Below are positions 1 to 9,014 of a stretch of 33,041 bases of DNA, one piece after another. Location of the stretch: positions 1-33,041 of the forward strand of contig JAJDXW010000016.1 in the NCBI GenBank assembly GCA_022823045.1, written 5' to 3'. The position numbers and the translations under genes are program-made. How positions within the stretch are numbered: the first letter of the stretch is position 1; every line of letters starts with the position of its first letter. This DNA comes from Gammaproteobacteria bacterium. Its GTDB lineage: Bacteria; Pseudomonadota; Gammaproteobacteria; HK1. Under the pieces are notes generated by a model. The model saw only the letters and a list, made by a program, of their open reading frames with translations, had not been told where the DNA came from and made no database searches.

Positions 1-270
1 CCGTGACCGCACGCAGATCAATGGACGAATCCGGGGCCGGCAGCGTCGCCATGGACGGCACACTGCCACATCGAGAACGAAATGACCAGCCGCGCGATCA
101 CCTCACGCCGCTCGCCGGGCGGACAAAAAACGAGCCCTGCCTACGTCCGATGCGCTGTCTTCCTGTCCACATCCCGCCAGTCCACGGAGTAAGGTCCCGG
201 TGAGGGATGGACGGATGGAACCGAGTGGTGGAGCCGTCCGCCACGGCATGATGCGAGATGAGGAAACACC

Positions 271-939
271 ATGCAAGGGAGAAGCAAGCTCGGCTCGATC
301 AAGGTCGTCCTCGTCGAGGACGAGATCCTCGTTCGGTCGTTGATCAAGACGCTCCTCGAATCAACCGGAAACATCGACGTCATTGGCGAAGCGGTCAATG
401 GAGAGGAAGCGGTTCAACTGGTGAAGAAGAAATGCCCGGAGGTCGTGGTGCTCGACATCAACCTCGCCGGCATCGGAGCGATCGAGGCCACCCGCCTCCT
501 GCGCCGGGTGGACGACTCGATCCGGCTCCTCGCCCTCAGCCCGAACGTGGACCCGAGCGTTCCCATGCGGCTTCTCGAGATGGGGGTGGACGGGGTGATC
601 ACGAAGTCGAGCACCCCGGAGGAATTCGTGGAGGCGGTTCGGGAAGTGCATCGGGGACGCCGCCATCTCGACTCGCGGGTCGCCCGAAACATCGTGCTTG
701 ACCGCGTGAGCGGGCGCCTGTCCCCACTGGACGCCCTGACGCCCCGGGAAATCGAGGTGATGACCTGGCTCGCGAAGGGCAGCCGGGTGCAGGAGATCGC
801 CACTGCCCTGTCGCGAAGTCCGAAGACGATCAGCACGCTCCGGAGCCGGGTCTTCCGCAAGCTCGATGTCCATTCGGACGTGGAGCTCGCGCTGCTCGCG
901 ATCCGGCACCGCCTCATCAAGCTCGACTTCGTCTGCTGA
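271..939 (+). CDS. uvrY: LuxR/FixJ-family response regulator, UvrY/GacA-like
   Basis: REC domain (VVLVEDE, VVVLDINL with phospho-acceptor Asp, ITKSS Lys) plus C-terminal HTH LTPREIEVMTWLAKG...SPKTISTLRSRVFRKL; directly upstream of uvrC as in many gammaproteobacteria. Confidence 0.88.
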   Translation: MQGRSKLGSIKVVLVEDEILVRSLIKTLLESTGNIDVIGEAVNGEEAVQLVKKKCPEVVVLDINLAGIGAIEATRLLRRVDDSIRLLALSPNVDPSVPMRLLEMGVDGVITKSSTPEEFVEAVREVHRGRRHLDSRVARNIVLDRVSGRLSPLDALTPREIEVMTWLAKGSRVQEIATALSRSPKTISTLRSRVFRKLDVHSDVELALLAIRHRLIKLDFVC

Positions 940-1134
940 CCGGAGCCGGCGACCCCGGGTCGGGCAGGGAAGCCCGGCCCGCTCCACGGACGACGAGCCG
1001 CGCACGAGCCCGGCGGCGCGGGCCGTGCCCGTGCGCGGGGCAGGATGCGGGCGGCGGCGCTGACGGCGAAATGGCTGCACCGGGCGGGGTCCACGCTGGC
1101 CGCTGCCGTGCGGTAGCGGGTATCCTTTGCGCCC

Positions 1135-3012
1135 ATGCTCGACGACGCGGCGGCCCGCTTCGACGCCGGCGCCTTTCTCAAGACGGTGCCGGGCCGGGCT
1201 GGCGTCTACCGAATGGTGGATCGCCACCAGCGGGTTCTCTATGTCGGCAAGGCCCGCAACCTCCGGCGGCGCCTCTCGTCCTGGCTGCGGGGCGGCTCGC
1301 GGGACGAGAAGGGGAGGGCCCTCCTCGCGCGAACCGCGGCCGTGGAGGTCACCGTCACCCACACCGAGACCGAGGCGCTGCTCCTCGAGAACAACCTCAT
1401 CAAGGAGCACCGGCCGCGGTACAACATCATCCTGCGGGACGACAAGAGCTATCCTTGGATCCATCTCGCGGAAAACACCTCCTTCCCCCGCTTCGTCTTT
1501 CACCGCGGCGCGCGACGGGCGGCGGAGCGGTACTTCGGCCCCTACTCGAACGCCGGGGCGGTGCGCCAGACCATCGCCCTCATCCACAAGCTGTTCCGCG
1601 TCCGGCAGTGCACGGACGCGTTCTTCCGCAACCGTTCGCGGCCCTGCCTCCAGTACCAGATCGATCGCTGCAGCGGGCCGTGCGTGGGACTCGTCGACCG
1701 GGCCGACTACGCCGAGGACGTGCGCCATGCCACCATGTTCCTCGAAGGCCGGAGCGAGGCCATGATCGATGAGCTGGTCGAGCGCATGGAAACCGCCTCC
1801 CGACGCCTCGACTTCGAGCTCGCGGCCCGTTACCGGGACCAGATCTCGGGGCTGCGCAGGGTCCAGGAGCGCCAGTACGTCGACGGCGCAAAGGGCGACA
1901 TCGACGTGATCGCGGTGTGCCGCGGGGAAGGGGTCGGGGTAGTGCAGGTGCTCGAGATCCGGAACGGACACAATCTCGGCAGCCACACCCGCATCCCGCG
2001 CAATGCCCAGGGGGCGACCGAAGAGGACATCCTCGAAGCGTTCCTCGCCCAGCACTACCTGTCCGACGATCGGACGGTTCCCCGCCGCATCGTCCTCGAC
2101 CGGCCGCTCGAGGGGCTCGAACCGCTCGTCGAGGCGGTCTCCCGGCGCTCCGGCCGCCGGGTCTCGATTGGCATGGGCCGGCGGGGGCACCGCGCGCGGT
2201 GGGTGGAGATGGCGCGGGAGAACGCCGACGTCGCCCTTGCCCAGCGCCTCGCCGATCGCTCGACCCTGCACGACCGCCTCGCCGCCCTCGCTCGGGCTCT
2301 CGAGCTTCCCGAGCCGCCCGCGCGCATCGAGTGCTTCGACGTGAGCCACACCGACGGAGAGGCGACGGTGGCCGCCTGCGTGGTGTTCGGCCCGGAAGGG
2401 CCGATCAAGTCCGACTACCGGCGCTTCAACATTCGCGGCGTGACGCCGGGAGACGACTACGCCGCGATGCACCAGGTGCTCACGCGCCGCTTCGCCTCGG
2501 CCGGAAAGGGCGCAGGCAAGGACGAGGACGAGAACGAGGAGGCGGCGGTCTTCGCGCGCCTCCCCGATCTCCTGCTCATCGACGGCGGCCGAGGACAGCT
2601 CGACCGCGCCGTCGAGGTGCTCGGGGAATTCGCCCTGACCGGCGTCGAGACCGCCGCCATCGCCAAGGGCCCGGGCCGCAAGCCCGATTTCGATTCGGTG
2701 CTCCGCCCGGGGCGTGCTTCCGCCCTCCGGTTGCGCCAGGACTCGCCGGCGCTCCACCTCGTCCAGCAGATCCGCGACGAGGCGCATCGGTTCGCGATCA
2801 CCGGCCACCGATCGCAACGCAACCGGCGCCGCCGCACCTCGACCCTCGAATCGCTGCCCGGGGTCGGGCCGGTGCTCCGCCAGCGCCTCCTCTCCGAGTT
2901 CGGCGGCCTGCCGGGGGTGAAGCGGGCGGGGGTCGAGGACCTCGCCCGGGTCCGGGGCATCAGCCGCCGGCTGGCCCGGTCGGTATACGAGCGACTGCGG
3001 GAGGAGGAATGA
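1135..3012 (+). CDS. uvrC: Excinuclease ABC subunit C
   Basis: GIY-YIG-type N-terminus ([25 protein letters not shown]), [46 protein letters not shown]-terminal Hh[19 protein letters not shown]. Confidence 0.97.
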   Translation: MLDDAAARFDAGAFLKTVPGRAGVYRMVDRHQRVLYVGKARNLRRRLSSWLRGGSRDEKGRALLARTAAVEVTVTHTETEALLLENNLIKEHRPRYNIILRDDKSYPWIHLAENTSFPRFVFHRGARRAAERYFGPYSNAGAVRQTIALIHKLFRVRQCTDAFFRNRSRPCLQYQIDRCSGPCVGLVDRADYAEDVRHATMFLEGRSEAMIDELVERMETASRRLDFELAARYRDQISGLRRVQERQYVDGAKGDIDVIAVCRGEGVGVVQVLEIRNGHNLGSHTRIPRNAQGATEEDILEAFLAQHYLSDDRTVPRRIVLDRPLEGLEPLVEAVSRRSGRRVSIGMGRRGHRARWVEMARENADVALAQRLADRSTLHDRLAALARALELPEPPARIECFDVSHTDGEATVAACVVFGPEGPIKSDYRRFNIRGVTPGDDYAAMHQVLTRRFASAGKGAGKDEDENEEAAVFARLPDLLLIDGGRGQLDRAVEVLGEFALTGVETAAIAKGPGRKPDFDSVLRPGRASALRLRQDSPALHLVQQIRDEAHRFAITGHRSQRNRRRRTSTLESLPGVGPVLRQRLLSEFGGLPGVKRAGVEDLARVRGISRRLARSVYERLREEE

Positions 3013-3602
3013 ACGTCCCCATCGCGTTCACCCTGTTCCGCATCGCCCTCATCCCCGTCTTCGTGGTGGCGTTCTACCTGCCTGTGCCGTGGGCGAACGA
3101 GATCTGCGCGATCGCGTTCGCGCTCGCCGCCATCACCGACTGGCTGGACGGGTTCCTCGCCCGGCGCCTCAAGCAGACCACGATCTTCGGCGCCTTTCTC
3201 GATCCGGTGGCCGACAAGCTCATGGTCGCGGTCGCCCTCGTGCTCCTGGTTCAGGCCAACCCCGAGATCTGGGTCGCCCTTCCCGCCGCGACCATCATCG
3301 GGCGCGAGATCGCGATCTCGGCCCTCCGGGAGTGGATGGCGCGCATCGGCGAGCACCGGCGCGTCGCCGTCGTCATGCTGGGCAAGTTCAAGACCTTCTG
3401 CCAGCTCGCGGCCATCGTCCTCATGCTGTACGGCTCGGGGGACGTCCCCGAGGAGTTCTACCGGGGCGGGCTCGGGCTCCTCTACGTGGCCACCGCGCTC
3501 ACCCTGTGGTCGATGGTGCAGTACCTCGTCGCGGCCCGCATCCTGCTGCGGGCCGAGGCGGGGCAACCAGGTACCGAAGAGGGGAGGGAGCCGGGCCACT
3601 GA
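3009..3602 (+). CDS. pgsA: CDP-diacylglycerol--glycerol-3-phosphate 3-phosphatidyltransferase
   Basis: CDP-alcohol phosphatidyltransferase motif D-x2-D-G...R...G-x3-D-x3-D seen as [32 protein letters not shown] overlap with the uvrC stop. Confidence 0.95.
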   Translation: MNVPIAFTLFRIALIPVFVVAFYLPVPWANEICAIAFALAAITDWLDGFLARRLKQTTIFGAFLDPVADKLMVAVALVLLVQANPEIWVALPAATIIGREIAISALREWMARIGEHRRVAVVMLGKFKTFCQLAAIVLMLYGSGDVPEEFYRGGLGLLYVATALTLWSMVQYLVAARILLRAEAGQPGTEEGREPGH

Positions 3603-3811
3603 CCCGGACCCCGAATCACGCCGGACCGCCCGGCGCGGGGCCGTTCGGGCAGGGCGGGGCGGGGCGGGGCGGGCGTTTCACATTGCAGTGTGCGCCCGGA
3701 TTGCGATGACCCGTCGGTCCGAGCGGCAATTCGGCCGGAGACCCAGGACCCGGAAGGGGCCGAGAGCCCGCTTGAACGGCGAGTCGCACGGGCCTAGAAT
3801 CCTTCCACGGC

Positions 3812-3886
<75 letters not shown>

Positions 3887-3934
3887 TTTCGTCTCCCCGG
3901 GCCGATCCCTCCCGGCCGGGAGACCCGCACCGCG

Positions 3935-4008
3935 GGCTGAGTGGCAGAGTGGTCATGCAGCGGCCTGCAAAGCCGTGTACGCCGGTTCGATTCCGACCTC
4001 AGCCTCCA
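3935..4008 (+). tRNA. cysT: tRNA-Cys (anticodon GCA), CCA encoded
   Basis: Acceptor ggctgag/ctcagcc, anticodon loop ctGCAaa, T-loop gTTCGATTc, 3' tCCA. Confidence 0.94.
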
Positions 4009-4048
4009 TACGCGCCGGGGCGTCCCCGCCCCGGACCCCCAGCCACCC

Positions 4049-4134
4049 GCCCGGATGGCGGAACCAGGTAGACGCAGCGGACTTAAAATCCGCCGGCTTC
4101 GGCCGTGCCGGTTCGAATCCGGCTCCGGGCACCA
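4049..4134 (+). tRNA. leuZ: tRNA-Leu (anticodon TAA), CCA encoded
   Basis: Class II tRNA with long variable arm; acceptor gcccgga/tccgggc, anticodon loop actTAAaa, T-loop gTTCGAATc, 3' aCCA. Confidence 0.95.
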
Positions 4135-4137
4135 TTT

Positions 4138-4192
4138 CAATATCAATAAATTATAGAGGATATTGCGAGAACGAAGTCATACACTTTCGTTC
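4138..4192 (+). repeat. Two consecutive inverted repeats (hairpins) just 3' of tRNA-Leu
   Basis: CAATATC (4138-4144) / GATATTG (4159-4165), perfect 7 bp; then GAACGAAGT (4169-4177) / ACTTTCGTTC (4183-4192), complementary with one bulged base. Confidence 0.6.
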
Positions 4193-4686
4193 CCATGCCA
4201 CCAATGCTTCACCGCCGTGTCACACCGATTCCACACATCTGGCAAGAATCGGACCGAACCCAACACCGCTCGGTGATCACGGGTGCTCGCGGTCTGAGTC
4301 CGGGCGCGGAGCCTGTCGCCAAGCGAAGGGCTCACGAGTACACGTGGACTTACCCGATTCGATGGACCGTTTGTGGTTGGTCCGGCACGTCCCCCGGCCG
4401 GACAGCGAAGGTTGACTCGACATCGCGCGATGCATCGTGACCGAGCTCGCGTGCTTCCTCCTGCTTCGACAAGGTGTATGGCCCGCATGGTGTCACGGTG
4501 GTCGCCTTCGATACCGGGACGACGGATCGTGCGAGATTTGCGTCTCGGACGGCACGTGGCGCGCCCACCAAAGCGGGACAAGGAACGACATCGTCTCCCT
4601 GCTCGTTCGTCCATTCGCCTCGCACCGCGCCGTCCGGGAGACGCCGAGTTTGCTATCGTGGTTGTCGGGTTTCAGGAGCCACCCCG

Positions 4687-6249
4687 GTGCACGACAAGTT
4701 CCTTGAAGTCAGGCTCTACGGCCGACGGGCCGGGTTCCTTCAACGCGGCGACAGGAATGGCTTCTCCTTCCAGTACGACTGCAACTACGCGAGCGATCCG
4801 GGGATGCCACCCCTCGGGATCCGTTTCCCGCTCCGCGAGAAAGCGTTCTCGCCCCGGCTGACACAGCGGTGGTTCGAGGGACTGCTGCCCGAAGGCGACC
4901 GACGCACCGAGTTTGCAAACGCTCTTGGCGTACCGAGAGTCGATGTATGGTCTCTGCTTCACGCGGCAGGCGCGGAGTGTGCAGGCGCGGTGCAGGTGGT
5001 TCCACCGGACCATCGCGACGACCCTCGACTCTTCGAACTCGACGACGAGACGTTGAGCGCACTCCTCGAACCGGCCACCTCACCACTGCCTCCCGCGACC
5101 AGGGCGGCGCGACTGTCTCTCGCCGGCACACAGGACAAGCTGACCCTGCATCGCAAGACGGACGGAACGTGGTGGATACCGATGGACGGACACGTCAGCA
5201 CGCATATCCTCAAGCCCTCCCACCCCGAGTTCCCGGGCCTGGTCGAAAACGAGCACTGGTGCATGGAAGTCGCCCGGCGAAGCGGGATCGAAACCGCGTT
5301 GACCACGATCGAGAACATCGACGGACTATCAGTGCTCATCGTGGAGCGCTACGACCGCATACACCAACCGGAGGGCACGCTCGAACGCGTCCACCAGGAG
5401 GACCTCGCGCAAGCACTCGGGAGCCGGACCAAGTACCAGGAAGACGGTTACCCGAGCACGCCGGATCTCTTCCGGGTGCCGGGAGTCGATCGCGATGCGA
5501 TGCTGGACCGAATCTTCGCGAACTGGCTGCTCGGCAACTGCGACGCACACGCGAAGAACTACTCGGTTCTCGAACCGGGAACCACCCGGGCGCGCCTCGC
5601 GCCCGCGTACGACGTCGTCGCCACGGAGGCCTACCCGCACCTCAGCCGGAGACTGGCAACCTCGATCGGGAGAGCGACGACGCTCGACACGGTTGACGCG
5701 TCAGCCGTCGAGGCCCTCGGGCGTCGTCTGGGCTTCGAACGCGGAGAGCCTCTCCGGCGACTCGGCGAGCTCGCCGATCGGTTGGGTCAAGCGATTGGTG
5801 AGGTGGGGGCTCCACCATTCGGCTCCGACTCCATGCCGCGAGGAACGGCGCAACGGATCGTCTTGGGTCGGAGATGGCGGAACGCACACCACAGGGTACA
5901 GGGAGAGCCGACACTGACGACCCGGAGAATCCGGCTCGCAAGCAGCGTGAAGAAACTCGGCACCGGACCGGTAAAGGGCGACATCCGCCGGATATTCCGC
6001 GAGCACGACACCAGGGTCCCGTCGATGATGATGGATTCGGGAAAACGGGTAGTGTTCGGACTCGCGACCGAAGACGGCGAAGTGACGCCGCTATTCGTGG
6101 TGACGCCAGGGGCTGAAGACGCGTTCGCGGACTGGATGCAACAACACGAGGACCTCTGGGGCCAGCCTCTCGGCCACGGAGGCGACGGACCCGGCGGCAT
6201 CGCGGCAACCGTCGCAAGCTACCGCGAAAAATGTTTGGAGAAGACGTAA
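4687..6249 (+). CDS. HipA-family serine/threonine kinase (type II toxin-antitoxin toxin-like) with C-terminal extension
   Basis: HipA N-terminal domain (FEGLLPEGDRRTEFANALGV, AAGAECAGAVQV); kinase motifs RLSLAGTQDKLTL, LKPSHPEFPGLVENEHWCMEVAR, ANWLLGNCDAHAKNYSVL, LAPAYDVVAT. GTG start at 4687 is in frame and matches the HipA N-terminus better than the ATG at 4474. Confidence 0.88.
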   Translation: MHDKFLEVRLYGRRAGFLQRGDRNGFSFQYDCNYASDPGMPPLGIRFPLREKAFSPRLTQRWFEGLLPEGDRRTEFANALGVPRVDVWSLLHAAGAECAGAVQVVPPDHRDDPRLFELDDETLSALLEPATSPLPPATRAARLSLAGTQDKLTLHRKTDGTWWIPMDGHVSTHILKPSHPEFPGLVENEHWCMEVARRSGIETALTTIENIDGLSVLIVERYDRIHQPEGTLERVHQEDLAQALGSRTKYQEDGYPSTPDLFRVPGVDRDAMLDRIFANWLLGNCDAHAKNYSVLEPGTTRARLAPAYDVVATEAYPHLSRRLATSIGRATTLDTVDASAVEALGRRLGFERGEPLRRLGELADRLGQAIGEVGAPPFGSDSMPRGTAQRIVLGRRWRNAHHRVQGEPTLTTRRIRLASSVKKLGTGPVKGDIRRIFREHDTRVPSMMMDSGKRVVFGLATEDGEVTPLFVVTPGAEDAFADWMQQHEDLWGQPLGHGGDGPGGIAATVASYREKCLEKT

Positions 6250-6333
6250 GGACGGAACGCCGAGGAGGGCGCCGCCGCCGCTTCGTGCTGCACTTGCGGG
6301 AGACTCGCCGGAACCGCAGGAACGCGGGACGGG

Positions 6334-7209
6334 TCAGGTTCGCATCCAGGCCGTCCCCCAGAGGTTGAGGGTCCGCTCCTCCAGGGGCCACACCCGGTGC
6401 GGGGCATCGCGGTCCATGTGCTCCATTTCCGCGGAGATCTCGATCCGGTTGCCGTCGGGGTCCCGGATCATGAGGAAGAGGTTGTTGCCGGGGCCATGCC
6501 GCCCCGGACCCCACCAGATGGGAACCCGGAGCTCGGCGAAGTGGTCCGCCCAGTCACGGAGATCGTTCCACCCTTCCGCCTCGAGCGCGAAGTGATCGAA
6601 GGCCGGCCGTGAGGCACGGAAGGCCGCGAAGGAGTGATGCTCCGGATCGGAACGGACGAAGCCGGCGGTGAGCGCGCGGTCGTCGTTCTCCACCCGATCG
6701 GAGAGCACGAATCCCGCTTCGTCGACCAGGAAGGAAAGGAGCGGTTCGGGCGCGGGGGTGCGAAACACCACGTGCTGAAGGCGTCCGGACAGCCCGCCCC
6801 CATCCGCCGCGGAGGGCGGTTCCGCCGGGACGCCGAAGAGAAGCGCGATCCCGTCGGGGGCTCCGTCGGGAGCAAGGACCCGGAATGCGCCCGCCTCGAG
6901 GAACGGAGACTCGGCAGGCTCCGTCGGGACCCCGCGGCCCGCAAACCGCGCCTCGAGCTCCGCGACCCGCCCGGAGCTGTCCAGCCCGTATGCGACGTGG
7001 CGGGCGCCCGTCCCGGAGCCGGGCTCGACGACGATGATCCGGCCGGGCCCGGCAAGGACCGCGCCGCCGCCCGGGGTGCGCTCCCATCGCATCTGGAGGG
7101 TCGCGGCAAGGAAGTCGGAGACCCGTTCCGGATCGGCGCTCTCGAGCGCGAGGTGATGCAGCGAGGCGGGCCAGAGCGGGGAGGGGAGGGGAGGAGGGGA
7201 AGAGGGCAT
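6334..7209 (-). CDS. Two-domain VOC-superfamily protein (glyoxalase / extradiol dioxygenase-like)
   Basis: Two VOC modules (LHHLALESADPERVSDFL ... LQHVVFRTP ... FDHFALEAEGW ... DPDGNRIEIS), with His/His/Glu candidate metal ligands. Confidence 0.8.
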   Translation of the reverse strand: MPSSPPPLPSPLWPASLHHLALESADPERVSDFLAATLQMRWERTPGGGAVLAGPGRIIVVEPGSGTGARHVAYGLDSSGRVAELEARFAGRGVPTEPAESPFLEAGAFRVLAPDGAPDGIALLFGVPAEPPSAADGGGLSGRLQHVVFRTPAPEPLLSFLVDEAGFVLSDRVENDDRALTAGFVRSDPEHHSFAAFRASRPAFDHFALEAEGWNDLRDWADHFAELRVPIWWGPGRHGPGNNLFLMIRDPDGNRIEISAEMEHMDRDAPHRVWPLEERTLNLWGTAWMRT

Positions 7210-7272
7210 CGCGGGGCGCCTCCAGCTTGGCAATCGATCCGGGCCGCCGGTCTGTCCCTTGCAGTCACCGCG

Positions 7273-7388
7273 TGGACCGTCGTGGATGGAGCTGCACGCA
7301 CCGGCATGCCACCGTACCACGATCACGCCATGGACCGCCGTGGAGGGACCGCGTCGCACCGGCACGCCACCGCGACACGATCTCGCTA
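7273..7388. repeat. Imperfect 58-bp tandem duplication in a divergent intergenic region
   Basis: Copy A 7273-7330 and copy B 7331-7388 align without gaps, about 45/58 identical (tggaccg-cgtgga-gga ... gcaccggca-gccaccg ... cacgatc). Confidence 0.85.
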
Positions 7389-7401
7389 TAGACTGACGTG
7401 A

Positions 7402-8682
7402 ATGGAATTCCGCGCCCCGACCCATCGCCGCGGCACGCTCGCGCTCTTTGCGGTGATCTGCCTTCCCTTCGGGGCCGGCTACTTCCTCTCCTACCTCTAT
7501 CGCTCCATCAACGCGGTCATCGGCCCCCCGATCGCACGGGAGCTCGGGCTCGGGGCCGGAGACCTCGGACTCCTGACCTCCGCCTACTTCCTGGGCTTCG
7601 GGCTCTTCCAGCTCCCCCTCGGGGTCCTGCTCGATCGCTACGGGCCCCGCCGGGTGCAGTGCGCGCTCCTGCTCGTCGCCACCGGCGGGGCGCTCATCTT
7701 CGCCGCCGCGCAGTCGTTCGCGCTCCTCACCCTCGGGCGGGCCCTCATCGGGATCGGATTCGCGGGCGGGCTCATGGCCTCGTTCAAGGCGATCACGGTC
7801 TGGTTCCCGCGCCGCCGGTGGCCGCTCGTCAACGGTCTCCTCATGGGCTTCGGGGGCCTCGGCACGATGGCCGCGACCGCGCCCGTCGAGATGGCGCTCG
7901 CGTGGGGGGCGAGCTGGCGCGACGTCTTCCACCTCCTCGCGGCGGTGACCGCGGCGGTCTCCTTTCTCATCCTCTTCGCGGTTCCCGCTCACGCCTCGGA
8001 GCGGGAAGGGCGCGCGGACTCGGTGGGGGAGGCCCTCGCGGGCCTCGCCCTCATCTTCCGCGATCGGCTCTTCTGGCGGGTCGCCCCCGTGTGCATCGCG
8101 GCCATGGGCGCCGGTCTCTCGATACAGGGCCTGTGGGCCGGACCCTGGCTGCACGACGTGGCCGGGCTCCCCTCGAGCGAGGTCGCCCGCCACCTCCTCG
8201 TGCTGACCGTCGCCCTTACCCTCGGAATGCTCGCGACCGGCCCCGTCGCCGACGGATTCGCCCGATTCGGGGTCGGACCGCTCGGGGTGGTGGGCTTCAC
8301 CGCATCCATCCTCGTCCTTCCCATCGTCCTGCTGATCATGGAGGTGCATCCCCGCGGGTACTGGGTATGGGCCCTGTTCGGGCTTCTCAGCAACCTCACC
8401 ATCGTGGTCTATCCCGCGATCTCCGCCCACTTCACGGTGCGCTACGCGGGCCGGGCGATGACGGCGCTCAACCTGCTGCTCTTCCTCGGGGCGTTCCTGA
8501 TGCAGTACCTGATCGGCGCCATCATCGACCTCTGGCCGCCGGGTCCGGAGGGGGGGTATCACCCGGAGGGCTATCGAGCCGCCTTCTGGCTCGTCGGACT
8601 CATCCTCGTGCTCGGAGTGGGGTGGCTGACGGTGCCGGGAGGCGTGCTCAGGAACGCTTCGCTGCGAGGTCCAGCTCCGTAG
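7402..8682 (+). CDS. Major facilitator superfamily (MFS) transporter
   Basis: About 12 hydrophobic segments; MFS loop 2/3 signature GVLLDRYGPRRVQ after TM2; length 426 aa. Confidence 0.9.
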   Translation: MEFRAPTHRRGTLALFAVICLPFGAGYFLSYLYRSINAVIGPPIARELGLGAGDLGLLTSAYFLGFGLFQLPLGVLLDRYGPRRVQCALLLVATGGALIFAAAQSFALLTLGRALIGIGFAGGLMASFKAITVWFPRRRWPLVNGLLMGFGGLGTMAATAPVEMALAWGASWRDVFHLLAAVTAAVSFLILFAVPAHASEREGRADSVGEALAGLALIFRDRLFWRVAPVCIAAMGAGLSIQGLWAGPWLHDVAGLPSSEVARHLLVLTVALTLGMLATGPVADGFARFGVGPLGVVGFTASILVLPIVLLIMEVHPRGYWVWALFGLLSNLTIVVYPAISAHFTVRYAGRAMTALNLLLFLGAFLMQYLIGAIIDLWPPGPEGGYHPEGYRAAFWLVGLILVLGVGWLTVPGGVLRNASLRGPAP

Positions 8683-8774
8683 TCTGAGTCGTGCGTTCAC
8701 AGCAAGTTAAGTCCGCAACTTGATAAACGCTGAGACCCGGCGGCGCCTTCACCGCGCGCCAGGCGGTCAGGTTG

Positions 8775-8802
8775 CGCCGCCAGCCGACTCCCGCTGGCGG
8801 CG
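8775..8802 (+). other. GC-rich stem-loop downstream of the MFS gene (terminator-like, no U-tract)
   Basis: CGCCGCCAGC (8775-8784) - cgactccc loop - GCTGGCGGCG (8793-8802): 10-bp perfect stem, not followed by a T-run. Confidence 0.4.
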
Positions 8803-8855
8803 GACCGCCGCTTCCGGCCCCCGTCCGGCGCCGGATCGTCCTGTCGGATCTCTTT

Positions 8856-8885
8856 TACTTTACATAATATGTATTATGCGAAGTA
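8856..8885. promoter_or_regulatory. AT-rich palindrome, operator-like
   Basis: TACTT-TA-CATAATA-TG-TATTATG-CG-AAGTA: perfect CATAATA/TATTATG core (8863-8878), extended by TACTT/AAGTA with two mismatched pairs between; lies upstream of the beta-subunit-like CDS. Confidence 0.5.
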
Positions 8886-9014
8886 TTCGAACTGACGCCC
8901 GAGGACCCCAAGAACCAACCGGCGACCACCACAGCTCTCGAGACTCACGGGTACACTCCTCGTCCCCCGATCGACCGGAACCGGATGTGCGCCCACGACG
9001 CGCACAATCACGCC

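Noticed and set aside
361-2817. 818-aa minus-strand ORF opposite uvrY/uvrC
   Set aside because: Antisense frame opened by high GC; no recognisable domain, and the plus strand encodes clear UvrC.
4195-4440. 81-aa ORF upstream of hipA as a possible HipB antitoxin
   Set aside because: No helix-turn-helix pattern and no recognisable Xre motif in any overlapping frame.
6337-6351. tRNA T-arm-like sequence GGTTCGCATCCAGGC, considered as an attR copy of the tRNA-Leu 3' end
   Set aside because: Only a short imperfect match, falls inside the VOC coding region, and the acceptor/CCA part is not duplicated.
7210-8700. N-terminal extension of the 788-aa minus ORF containing the VOC gene
   Set aside because: Covers the MFS gene in antisense; the VOC protein starts naturally at 7209 (MPSSPPP).
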